A stretch of 64,000 bases of DNA from Aquilaria yunnanensis (taxonomy: Eukaryota; Streptophyta; Magnoliopsida; Malvales; Thymelaeaceae), in the NCBI GenBank assembly GCA_039654915.1, contig CM077599.1:26163501-26227500 (forward strand), written 5' to 3'. Both the position numbers and the translations under genes were made by a program. Shown here piece by piece: positions 10,820 to 21,600 of this stretch (within the stretch, counting starts at the first letter, position 1; every line of letters begins with the position of its first letter). The notes under the pieces are model-generated. The model was given only the letters and a program-made list of their open reading frames with translations. It was not told where the DNA came from and ran no database searches.

Positions 10820-13317
10820 CTAAGAGAACCCGGCGTCGTGGGACGCTCCGGATCTAGAACCCTTCGCCGGCGCCTTCATTGCCGAAGGGGGAGGCAGGTT
10901 AAGGAATTCGGATCTTGACCACATCCACCGAGGTCCCCTGGGAATATCCAGGGCAGCCAGAAAGGAAGGATCGAGGTCAGGATACTTCTTCAGGAACTGA
11001 TAACGAGCTAAGCAGAAGCCGTCCTGAAAAGCAACCTTGGACGTCTGAACGACTTTGTTTCTCTCAACATCTAACTCGTTCGCTTCATGCTCAAGATCAG
11101 CAACCTCTTTCTGAAGCCCGAAAATCTCCTCCTTCAGCTCCTCAGTCTTCTTCTCCTTCTCCGAACCCTCCTTCAGCAAGTCGACCTTGGCCCGAAGTTC
11201 GGCATTTCCAGCCATTGCCTTGGTCAGGAGGGCAGACTCCCCCTTTTTTTCCTTTTGAAGGACCTCGTTGGCCAAAGTCAGGCTGGCCAGTTTGCCGCCA
11301 AGGTCAGACATCTTCATGGAAAAGTCCTTCAAGAGCTCTTCATGGCCCTTCAAGAACTCCTCCTGAAGTTTAGCAATCTCCCCCTTGCATATTTGGCTCA
11401 ACTTGGTGTTCGTTAACACCGAGTTGGCGCAGAAGACTTTGGCCTTTTCCAACTTTTCTTCGGCCCAAGCTCGGACCGAAGACTGCTTCACTGCCCAAGC
11501 TCGGAGGTATCCATTATACCCCAGAAGCTGCAAAAAGAGAAGGTACTCAGCAAAATTTGCAAGAAAAAGACAAAAACACTTAGACAAAAAGTGGGAAGGA
11601 AATGTAAAGAGGCTGAAGAGTTACCTGAGCAGCATGCTCGGAAACTTTTGCAGCAGGGGCATCCTCTGAGGCACACTCCTCAACAACTGCCTTGAAGGAT
11701 GCCTGAGTGAGCACGCCCCTCGCCATTTGGGGAGCCATCTCCCGGTAGTCCTCGGAGAACAGATTTACGTCCTCCGTGAAAGACCAGAACGGCTCCTTCG
11801 GGACTTTGTCCTGCGGGACATGGGAATCCCGAAGATCCCACCTACGAGCGTGCTCAATCTTCTAAGCCAAGGGCGCCACATCCACTGCAAAAAGAAACAT
11901 CCGTCTAATCAGGCAAAACTTCCTTGATTATGAAAAAGTGTTAAGTCTGTGAGTAATTGCAGGAAAAGGGTAAACAAACCTAGGGTGACCTCGGCACAGT
12001 AATCATCAGAGTCACCGACCTTCTCCACGTCGGCAGGAACGTGCTTGCCCTTGGCTCTTCGGCGTCTTTCTAGCTCTTCAGCAACAGGACCCTCCAAAGA
12101 GCCCAATATATCCGCCGATGTGGTGGGACTCGGAATTGTAGGAATGGTTACCTCGGCCAGAACCCCCCCCGAAGTTTCAGGCTGGGATAAAGTTGCGACC
12201 TCGGCTGAAGTCGCAATGACATCGGCAGCATTAGGGGAAGTCGCTTTAACTTCAACGACTTCCGGAGTAACCTCCGAGGGGGGAAGAAGGGCATCCTTCT
12301 TGGTCTTCTTGGCGGAAGATGATCCACTCCCAGAAGCCTTGCGTCTCTTCCTCGTTTGTTCTCCCTTCTCGGCCTGCCCGAGGAAAAGAGACCTATAGTA
12401 GGCGGCAGAATCGTCGCCCATCTCTGAAAAAGAGGGAAAAAAATCAGTGTAAGTCCACACGCGCTTATGCTAAAAAACTTTGAAAGAAACTTACTTTCAG
12501 AAAAGGCTTCAAAAGTGAGCTCGCTCTGAAGGAGCTGCACCAACCAAGAACTCTTCCCCTCGGTAGCAGGAGCTGGCATGCCGAGATCCATTTTATGCTC
12601 TGTAACCACCTCTAGTTCCCGAAGGACATCCTTGGTCATGAGCTTCCACATGACCGGGAAAGGGTAGGGGGAACATGGAGGAACCTCGGCACCCCAGTCA
12701 GCGATAGCACGAATTCATCTGTCAAAGTCCCCAAACCTCGCCGCCAACTCAGGAGTTAGCAGTTGCCTAGGGTCAGTGATGTCCGCCTCCAGCTCTCCCC
12801 GAGCCCATTTAGTCGGGACGTGTGACTAGGCCTTTGCCACCCTCAGGAAGAAGAACTTTCTTTGCCACCCCCACCAACTATCTTTGGTAGCGAAGGTGAA
12901 CATAAATTTCTTGCTCCTAGATCCCCGAGGTAGCATAAAATAAAAGCCACCCTTCGGAACCGGATAGTACTGCATGAACAGGATATGATGGGGTTCGACC
13001 CCGAAGACCCCGCACATGCAGAGAAAAGCGTTGAAATAGCAAAAAGGATTGGGAGGAAGCTGATTCACGGCTATGCCATGGAATCGGCAAAAGTCGCAAA
13101 TCATCTTCGCGGGAGGAAACCGAAGACCGACCTTCAGTTGGGCTCGGAAAATGGTAACCTCGTCACCCTGGTTCGAAAAGCAAAATTGGCCAAGGTGAGG
13201 CAACCTTGTGATAGCATAGGAGGGAAGGAAAAATTTGGTCTTCAATTTTTCTAATTTTTCAGGAGTTGTTCAACAAGGGTGAGACAAAAGAGGTTGCCAG
13301 CTCTCGGGAATAGGCAT
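10820..13317 (-). pseudogene. Antisense gene in the LTR element (putative gypsy-type transposon family, coiled-coil C-terminus)
   Basis: Four exons are inferred on the minus strand: 13317-12495, 12423-11980, 11884-11625 and 11527-10820. Introns are GT-AG (12494-12424, 11979-11885, 11624-11528) and frame is kept across each. Exon 1 has the conserved plant 'putative gypsy type transposon' block ('GLRFPPAKMICDF', 'FHGIAVNQLPPNPF', 'WGWQRKFFFL'). Exon 2 is acidic with a basic 'KRRKASGSGSSSAKKTKKD' stretch, possibly an NLS. Exon 3 has 'EPFWSFTEDVNLFSEDYREM'. Exon 4 is a long heptad-rich coiled coil (LQKE, LKEE) of about 200 residues. It is broken by TGA at 13270-13272, TAG at 12826-12828, TGA at 12715-12717 and TAG at 11862-11864; the two TGAs are explicable as CGA-to-TGA and the TAGs as CAG-to-TAG. 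The ATG at 13317 (PIPESWQPL) is the best start. Function unknown. Confidence 0.8.
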
Positions 13318-13571
13318 GGTTGGTTGAAAACGATTTCGGAAAGAGAAAAAATGACTTCGGGAAGCGAAAAGAAAGGCAGAAATCGAAGGGACTCTAGAAG
13401 TCAAAACCCACCAAAAGTTTTGCCGAAATCTGAGTTTGAGGACGCCGTCGTGAAAGATTACCGGAAATCGCTCCGTCGCTAAAACCGCCGCAAAAGAGAA
13501 AAAAGGCACAGAAACCAAACGAGAGCAAAGTAAGAGCAAAGAAACAAATGAAGAGTATGACAGAAGGAGGC

Positions 13572-13581
13572 CTATATATAG
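13572..13581 (-). promoter_or_regulatory. TATA-box candidate for the antisense gene
   Basis: CTATATATAG lies inside the element about 255 bp upstream of the antisense ATG, within 'cccgatctatatataggcc' on the minus strand. A start about 30 bp downstream would give a ~220-nt leader. The motif is palindromic, so orientation comes from context only. Confidence 0.5.
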
Positions 13582-14097
13582 ATCGGGAAAAGGGTAGCCA
13601 AAAGGGCGTCATAAATGCTACGCAAAGCGAAGCGTCGCCATAAGTACCCTTTGCGCACGAAAAGACGCGCCCGTCCCAGCAGATGCCTACCACATGTCAC
13701 TCGGCACAAAGAAATAAGACACGTTCTATGACATCCAGAAAACCCGGGCACAACGCTCAAGGCTGACATACCTAGTTTAAAGACGCGTTGGTCAACTGCC
13801 CCGGGGCGGGAAAAATGAACAAGTGGGGAGTCTCGAGAGCACCGAAGGACAGACAGAAGACACCTGTCTGAATAGGGCTTACCACCTAAAAGGTAAAGTG
13901 CCTCCCCAACCGGGGTCATACACCGAGCATGAATTCGAAAGGTCAGGGGTTCAAGGCTCTGCGCCGCCCTGTTCGACCGAAAATGGACATATTATCACAC
14001 GGACCTTCGGGAGTCCACGAGGTAGTCCTATCAAAACTGCCATTTTGAGTGATAGACGAACACCAAAAGAACTACTTGCGGAAGTGTCCACTTCGAC
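13582..14097. other. 3' internal non-coding part of the retrotransposon
   Basis: It lies between the antisense promoter candidate and the polypurine tract. Short frames only, no family match. Rich in 'ttcgg/ccgaa' words like the LTRs. Confidence 0.6.
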
Positions 14098-14114
14098 TTT
14101 CCAAGGGGGGCATG
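14098..14114 (+). promoter_or_regulatory. Polypurine tract
   Basis: The 'ccaaggggggcatg' segment directly precedes the 3' LTR start TGATGG and is the expected plus-strand primer. Confidence 0.75.
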
Positions 14115-15264
14115 TGATGGCCAAAGTGTTATCACACTAACTGCCTATCGACCACAGGAAAGAAGGAGCCAAACACTCGAGGCGTACGGCCTCGGAAAGG
14201 ACTCCGAAGTGAAGGAAGTTGTACACTTGAGGCACGCAACCTCGGTGGCACGCCAAAGGCAAACTTCGGGAAAACAGCACATAGTCTCATTCGGGAAGAC
14301 GGCTGAACCTTCTTTGGGGGAAAAGGCCCAAGCACCCTCTACAGGAGAGAGCTCATTGAAGACGGAAACACCGAAACGCTAGACTGGCTCCGGGAGAAGG
14401 CCCCCCACTCAGAAGTGAGACATCAACCGTAGAGACCCTGGTTGTACGGCAAGGGCCATTAAGAGCCATTAAGGAGTCTTTGACACTCCGCTCACACACG
14501 TCTCAGACACAACTCTGGCACGCCGTCGCAGTCCAGCGTCCTGTCACACCGGGCTATACCCATTACGGCTCGTAGCCCGAGGAGCTTGCAGGCGACTGGG
14601 GACCTCTATGCCTAGAAGTACGAACTTCATCCAACCATACACGTGCCAAAAACGTGTCGTTATCTGAAAGGGTCATCCCCTTCCTTCTATACAAAAGGAG
14701 AGGAGGGGAAAATGACCCCAGGGGGAGAAGGAGGAGAAAAAACCACCCCAGATGAGGGAAAAGCCACCCGGGGGGGGGGCCTCAGTTCTCCTCCGGAGAG
14801 AAAAGGGGACAGAGAGGCCGGAAAAATGGGGGATGATCTCCTCTCTCCATCTGAATACTCTCCCTTCAGCCCCCAAAAGGATCTACGTCAGGCAAACGTC
14901 CTTTGTGTTTATCATTACTGCCTATCTTTATCTAAAAGGCACTGACTTGGGCATCGGAGGTTTCCCCCCGGGAAACCACCCCGGGGGCCTCCTAACCCCT
15001 GCTTTCTGAGTGTTTCAGCCAGGTTTCCCTGATGGATCCCCCCTTCGGGCTCTCTCTCATGCCAGAGGTTCTCCCTGTCTCTTACCGTGAGGCTCAGAAG
15101 CTGCCGGCCGGTACCCAAGGTGATCCACCCAGGACACCGGTCCTCCGCGACCCGCCAACACCTTCGGGTCCCCCTGCTGCCTTAACCACTGCACACAGTG
15201 GAGATGCTGGCTCCACCTAACCGGACCGCATCGGATGCCCGACCTTGCCCGAACGTCGGCATCA
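14115..15264 (+). repeat. 3' LTR
   Basis: 1150 bp, the same termini as the 5' LTR and about 94-95% identical by eye over the first half. It is followed immediately by target duplication ATGAT. Confidence 0.95.
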
Positions 15265-15269
15265 ATGAT
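15265..15269. other. Target-site duplication, right (ATGAT)
   Basis: Exact copy of 7466-7470. Confidence 0.95.
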
Positions 15270-15689
15270 TTCATTATGCAATTTATTAACAAGTGCATCC
15301 AAAATAATATTACATGGCTTAAGTTTTATTCTGAATGGGGAGTATTGACCCATAAATTATGTTCATATAGGAGCATAAAGAGTCTTCCAGCAAACCCTTT
15401 CAGTCCAATCTAGGGCATGAGTGTTGTTCTGATGACCCAAGTCATTCGTTAGGATTATTGGATCGCCCAGATACACATAGTGAACTGGTGGATAAGTTGA
15501 ACAAGATTGCTGACCACACAAAGTCAATTTTTTGAGCAAGTTGGTTTCTGAAATTTGTGTGTTGTGCAAGAATTAAAAACAAGCCGGTGCTGTGATTGCC
15601 ATGCAGTGAAGGTACGACATGAAGAGCCCCTAATTAAAGGCAGGAATGTGTAGGGGAATGATATAAATGATAGAGGGGATGTCAGCTTA

Positions 15690-17775
15690 ATCGCCTCTCC
15701 TGCTGAAAGAAAAAACAAGGTCCCTAAGACAGTTATGGCCTCAGTTGATTTTATAATTGTGAGTGATGTTAGGGAACCTAAGGATGAAGATTTTTTTAGT
15801 TTTGACAAGTTTGGTAGTCCTTCTCTTCATCTATTTTTTAGGGATCAGGAGTTGAAGAAGGGTATAGTTGATGCTGATTACATAAGTCAGGTACCATACA
15901 TACTGGTTACAGTTTACTACATCTATGACTGCATATAATAACTTTTCTTCTGCCCTATTTGTTTATGTATCTTAGGGGAGCAGCAAAGCGTTGAACCTTG
16001 CTAGTAGCTCACTTGTGCAGGAGCGGTGCCAGCGAATACCTGTCTTTTCAAGGAAGCAGATGTCCCAATTGATCAAAATGAGTAAAGAACGGAGGCAGAA
16101 AAAATGGAGGCAAGATCGGTTTGTTTTTGGGCCATTTGATGTCACACACTTATTGTCGCAAGGAAAGCATGACCTGATGATGTATGTTTTGCATGAATTA
16201 GGAGATAACAGGTACCTCTATTTTCTGCGTGGTTTTGTGCATATGGTTAGTGTTAATTTTAGTTTAATCTGGTACCAATTATTGTCAATTACTCTAACAC
16301 CCCATGCTTTACCCTTGTTCTTATTTGTCAAACACTTCTTGTTTGTAGTGAGGTTTTGGTAGATCCCGGTAACCTGTTTGAGATTCGATGCATTTATATA
16401 AAACACTTTCATCCTCGGGAACAGTTTTCCAGCACCATCATTAACATGTGGGTTGTGATGCTAACCAAGTGAACACGTGCAAAGGGATCAGGTGTTAGGA
16501 ATTGATGGTTTCCCCTAGATGTCATGGCTGGTGTCATTATACTTTTATCTATTTTTTTCTAGTCCATTGGTTCGGTACTACCCTGGTTGTATCAGCTTAG
16601 GGTGTTCATAGACATTATTATGAAAATGGTGTCCATCCACCGAGTTTAAAGTGAACACATGAATCTGGTTTGTCTTTAGGATGGAGGTTATAGTCATATA
16701 GTCAATCTATTGATTTTGCTTAATGTGGCTGACTTAATCTCAATCTGGTTTAATTGACAAAAAATCATGGAGAAAAATAAGCTGGAGAAGCTGTTCAGTT
16801 TCCTCGGAAGACACCACATTCACTCATTGTTGTTTGATGATCTAACAAAATGCAATAAAGTAACATATGAATCAGGTGTCATTCTGTGCTCAATGTTGCG
16901 ATGCCTATATCAGTCTATACTATTGCCTAATACTCTTTTTTGTGGGATCTAATTTGTACGTATGGGTTCTCATTTGTTTTACGTAGATATTCCTTCTAAT
17001 GAGTGGTGAGGACCATTTCTGGTTGTTTGTCCTTGATTTAACCTTGCATATGATTAACGTGTGGGATACTATGGGGGTAACAAAATAGTGGACGCCTATG
17101 TTGACCGCATAGCAATGCAAGTAAGTTGCTGGTCTGAATATTGGATTTGTATATGTATGGGAGTGGTCTATAGATATTTAAACCTGAATCTAACTTATAA
17201 TGCAAGGCCCTGGACCTAATTTTGAAACCAGAAGAATTCAAGTTCTCCGAGTTCAAAATGTTAAAGCGTGACCCATTCCCTAATTAGCCTAACACCTAAG
17301 ACTGTGGGTTGTTTGTTTGTACATTCTTGAGCAACCCCAATGTAGTGACAATGAACCGACAGGCTGAGGTATTACCCTAACCTGATGTGTACCTTACAAA
17401 CTGGACATCTGGGATTGCATTATTGGGTACTTTAACAGCTCTGTATTGGTTGTACAGTGGTACTCAGTAGAGCAGAAGTTCGATTTCTTGCTTGAGCTAT
17501 TGATGTTTAATGAGAACAGAGAGTGTCAAATTATTGCAAACATGGCTTTGGTATGGCAAAGGCACACAAAGAATGTCATGCTGTTGATGAGGCTGCTAAC
17601 ACCTTTAAAGATGTGCCTAAAAAATCAAGAAATGCACATAAATGTAAAGAGTCCCAAAGATGATTGTCTTCAAAATTTTGATTGGCATTATAAATACTTT
17701 TTGGTATATATTTTGTTATATGGTTGTATTTTGTATATGGGAGGTTTAGTCCTGAGTCTTTTACAAATATTTTGA
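15690..17775 (+). pseudogene. Ulp1-type protease gene A, C-terminal half
   Basis: It continues the relic cut by the retrotransposon. Exon about 15660-15888 ends 'VDADYISQ' at a GT. Exon 15976-16211 includes 'FVFGPFDVTHLLSQGKHDLM', between AG and GT. Exon about 16348-16470 has 'PREQFSSTIINMWVVMLT', matching the Ulp1 pattern L-R-P-x-x-W-x-x-x-VIN. About 16990-17090 encodes 'GEDHFWLFVLDLTLHMINVW', the catalytic His-Trp and Asp region. 17203-17380 encodes 'PEEFKFSEFKMLKRDPF' and, past two stops, 'DCGLFVCTFLSNPN', so the catalytic Cys (TGT 17303-17305) is retained. 17446-17775 is a C-terminal tail. Stops and a frameshift near 17080 make it non-functional. Such cysteine proteases cleave SUMO-like modifiers and are common transposon cargo in plants. 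Confidence 0.75.
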
Positions 17776-17879
17776 GGCACATTTTCTGCTATACATGCTG
17801 CTTACAAATGCTATAGTTGGTTCAGCCTTCCAAAAGGTTAGTTTGCTTCCCTTTATCATGAGCATGCTTAATAGAAATA

Positions 17880-18605
17880 AAGTGAGAATTGGTAAGGAGA
17901 ACTAAAGAACATTGTATTACTAATATTAAACATACAAAAAAGCCAAAATGAACATACAGAAAAAAGATAATAAACACATAGAAAATAGTAGAGAACATAC
18001 AATAATTTACAAATGAACATATATGAACAAACTGCTATGAAGTAGACAACATACAGCAAATAGAGAGGAAAGCATACAAGAATTCCAAATAAGACAAATG
18101 CAATATAGGAACTAAAACATATGATAACAAAATATTGAACATATTGCAAAATATAACAAAACATGCAGAAAAAGAAGTCAAGACAAATGAAGAAATACAT
18201 GAACTAAAAACTAAGAGCATATACAAATACAGTAACTAGGAACATAAGATAACATGATAGAACTAAACATACTGAATTCCAAAACAAGACAAATGAAATA
18301 CAGGAACTAAAATATAAGATAACAGAATATTGAACATATTCAAAACAAAACAAAACATACATAAAATGAAGTCAAGACAAATGAAGAAATATAGGAACTA
18401 AGAACTAAGAGAATATACAAATACAGTAACTAAGAACATAAGGTAACAAAATATCAAACATACATCAATGAAGAAATAAACATATAGAAAAACCAAAAAT
18501 GAACATATGGAAAAGTGATAATAAACATATAGAAAATAGACCAGAACATACAGCAATGTGCAAATGAACATATATGAACAAGTTACTATGAAGTAAACTA
18601 CAGCA
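17880..18605 (+). repeat. GAACATA minisatellite block
   Basis: Diverged units with 'gaacatatatgaacaaactg', 'gaatattgaacatatt', 'aagtcaagacaaatgaagaa' and 'aactaagaacataag' repeat with about 250-320 bp spacing. This is the reverse complement of 1-620 and the same orientation as the arrays at 35-41 kb. It begins about 100 bp after relic A. Confidence 0.85.
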
Positions 18606-21600
18606 AGTAATGAGGCACCTCTAAACTCCTAATGCGATCATAATGGCACCTCTTTGTAGGTCAACGTAGTATTGGGATTAGGTAAGGGGGGTATCACTTT
18701 TAGGTCATAATGGTACCCAAAGAAGTTTTTATGGCACCAGCTTTAGGTTTGCAATACTCAGCTGTTGTTTGTTGGTGTGTATGATTGTAAGCCTGGTTCA
18801 ATTATTCTTTTGAAATCTTTTTGTGCATTTCAGTTCAGCATGGTAGTGATAAAGGGTGCGTATCAATGTTGATCTTCCAAACAATTGAGCTCTTGTTCAC
18901 CTTACATGATAAACATCGATCGAGATATTTTTAAGGCTAAGGTTTAAGCAATATGATTGTGTTCCCAATGCAGCAGCAACAGTTGGAGAATTGACTGTGC
19001 ATAAAAAAACTAATGAGGCGATTCAATCTTCTTCTCCTCAAGTCTCTTGTGGGCCTTCTAATGAATATTATAAACACAAATTCACGAGCTAACTAGTTTG
19101 AAGGCCAAAGCATAGGTTAATGTTAGGAGTGTTAATTTACCCATGATAGATACCCCTACCCTTATAGTGAGATTTAGGTCATAGTTAGGAGTGTTAATTT
19201 ACCCATCCTAGATACCCCTACCAGCTAGATGGATGAGATTTAGTTCATAGTAGTACCACATTTTGGTTATAGTGGTAGGCATTGAGGATGTTTTGGTAAA
19301 TGATTGAGGTTAACATTAACCCACTTGCTCTTTGTAGGTGTATATAACATTGTTCTCATGTCCTAATATGATATGATTTAATGATTCAGGTTAACATTAA
19401 TCTTACCGTTATTTCTCCCCCACAAATTTATTCACTATTAGACTCTAAATTCCTAATGCCATCTTAGTAGTACCTCTTTGTAGGTCATCGTGGTACTAGG
19501 ACGAGGTAATGACGGTACCACTGTTAGGTCATAATGGTACCCAAAGTGATTTTTATGGCACCAGATTCAAGTTTGCAATACTCAGCTGTTGTTTGTTGGT
19601 GTGTATGATTGTGGGCCTGGTCCAGTCATTCTTCTGAAATGTTTTTGTTGATTTTGGTTCAGTGTGGTAGTGATAAAGGGGATGGGTTAACGCAGATCCT
19701 CCAAACAATTGAGCTCTTGTTCACCTTGCATGATAAAACATCGATCGAGATAGTTTTAAGGCTAGGGTTTAAACAATGTGATTATGTTCCCAACATAGTA
19801 GCAACAGTTGGAGAATCAGTTGTGCATAAAGAAAGTAATAAGGCAATTCAATCTTCTTCTCATCAAGTCTTCTATGAGCCTTCTAAAAAATGTCATAAAC
19901 ACAAATCTAAGAGCTAACTAGTCTGAATGCCAAAGCATAGGTTAGTGTTAAGAGTGTTAATTTACCCATGATACATACCCCTACTAGCCAAATGGTTAAG
20001 ATTTAGGTCATAGTGGTACCAGGAAGAGCTCATCCTGGTACCACTATTGGGTTATAGTGGTACGAATTAAGGTTGTTTTGGTAAATGATTAAGGTTACCA
20101 TTAACCCATTTGCTCTTTGTGTGTGTATATAATGTTGTTCTCATCTCCTCATGCGATAAGATTTAATGATTGAGGTTAACATTAAACTCATTTTCATTTC
20201 TTCGCCACAAATTTTTTTCACCACTAGACTTTAAATTCCTAATTCGATCATAATGGTACCTTTTTGTAGGTCAACGTGGTTCCACATCAACTAATAAGGG
20301 TACCTCTTTTAGTTTGTAATGGTACCCAAAGAGGTTTTTATGGCACCATGTTCAGGTTCACAATAATCAGCTGTTGTTCATTGGTGTGTATGTCTAGTCA
20401 TTCTTCTGAAATCTTTTTGTTCATTTCAGTTTAGCGTGGTAGTGATAAAGGGTGCGGATCAACATTGATCTTCCAAACAATTGAGCTCTTGTTCACCTTG
20501 CATGACAAACTTCAATCAAGGTACTTTTAAGGCTAGGGTTAAAGCAATGTGAATGTGTTCCCAACGTAGAAGCAATAGCTGGAGAATCAATTATCCATAA
20601 AGAAAGTAATAAGGCGATTCAATCTTCTTCTCATCAAGTCCCTTGTAGGCCTTCTAAAAAACATCATAAACATAAATCCACAAGCTAACTAGTCTAAAGG
20701 CCAAAGCATAGGTTAGTGTTAAGAGTGTTAATTTACCTATGATAGATACCCTACCCGCCAGATGGGTGAGATTTAGGTCATAGTTAGGACTGTTAATTTC
20801 CCCATGATAAATACCCCTACTAGCCAGATGGGTGAGATTTAGGTCATTGTGATACAAGACAGAGCTCATTGTTGTACCACTTTTGGGTTACAGTGGTGCG
20901 AATTAAGGCTGTTCTGGTAAATGATTGAGGTTAACATTAACCCACTTGCTCTTTGTGGGTGTATATAACGTTGTTCTCTTCTTCTAATGTGATAGGATTT
21001 AAGGATTGAGGTTAACAATAATCTCACCGTTATTTCTCGCCCATAAAATTTCTTCACCACTAGACTCTAAATTCCTAATTTGATCATAATGGTACCTCTT
21101 TGTAGGTTAGCATGGTACCGGATCAACTAATGAGGGTACTTTTTTTTTGTTCATAATGCTACCCAAAGAGGTTTTTATGGCACCAGATTCAGGATCGCAA
21201 TAATCAACTGCTGTTCATTGGTGTGTATATCCAATCATTCTTCTAAAATCTTTTTGTTCATTTTAGTTCAGTGCGGTAATGATAAAAGGTGCGCATCAAC
21301 ATTGATCTTCCAACAATTGAGCTTTTGTTCACCTTGTATAATAAACACCGATCGTGATAGTTTTAAGGCTAGGGTTTAAGCAATGTGATTGTGTTCCCAA
21401 TACAGCAGCAACAGCTGGAGAATCAATTGTGCATAAAGAAAGTAATAAGGCGATTCAATTTTTTCTCATCAAGTCTCTTGTGGGCCTTCTAAAAAACATC
21501 ATAAACACAAATCCACAAGCTAACTAGTCTGAATGCCAAAGCATGGTTAGTATTAGGAGTTTTAATTTACCCATGATAGATAGCCCTACCCGCCAGATGG

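Larger units (their letters stand above)
7471..15264 (+). mobile_element. Complete non-autonomous Ty3/gypsy-like LTR retrotransposon
   Basis: It has two direct LTRs (7471-8621 and 14115-15264), a primer-site-like TGGCGCCGTCTGTGGGAA just inside the 5' LTR, a purine tract before the 3' LTR, and a perfect 5-bp target duplication. The LTRs begin TGATGG and end GCATCA. The internal 5.5 kb encodes no recognisable gag, protease, RT, RNase H or integrase on the plus strand. It holds one spliced antisense gene. The architecture fits a non-autonomous member of the Tat-like gypsy group, where extra antisense ORFs are known; lineage is inference. The element is clearly more GC-rich than its flanks and splits a Ulp1-type gene. 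Confidence 0.93.

Noticed and set aside
10915..11416. Plus-strand Ser/Pro-rich ORFs at 10.9-11.4 kb
   Set aside because: They are shadows of the antisense coiled-coil exon, which has intron boundaries and a family match.
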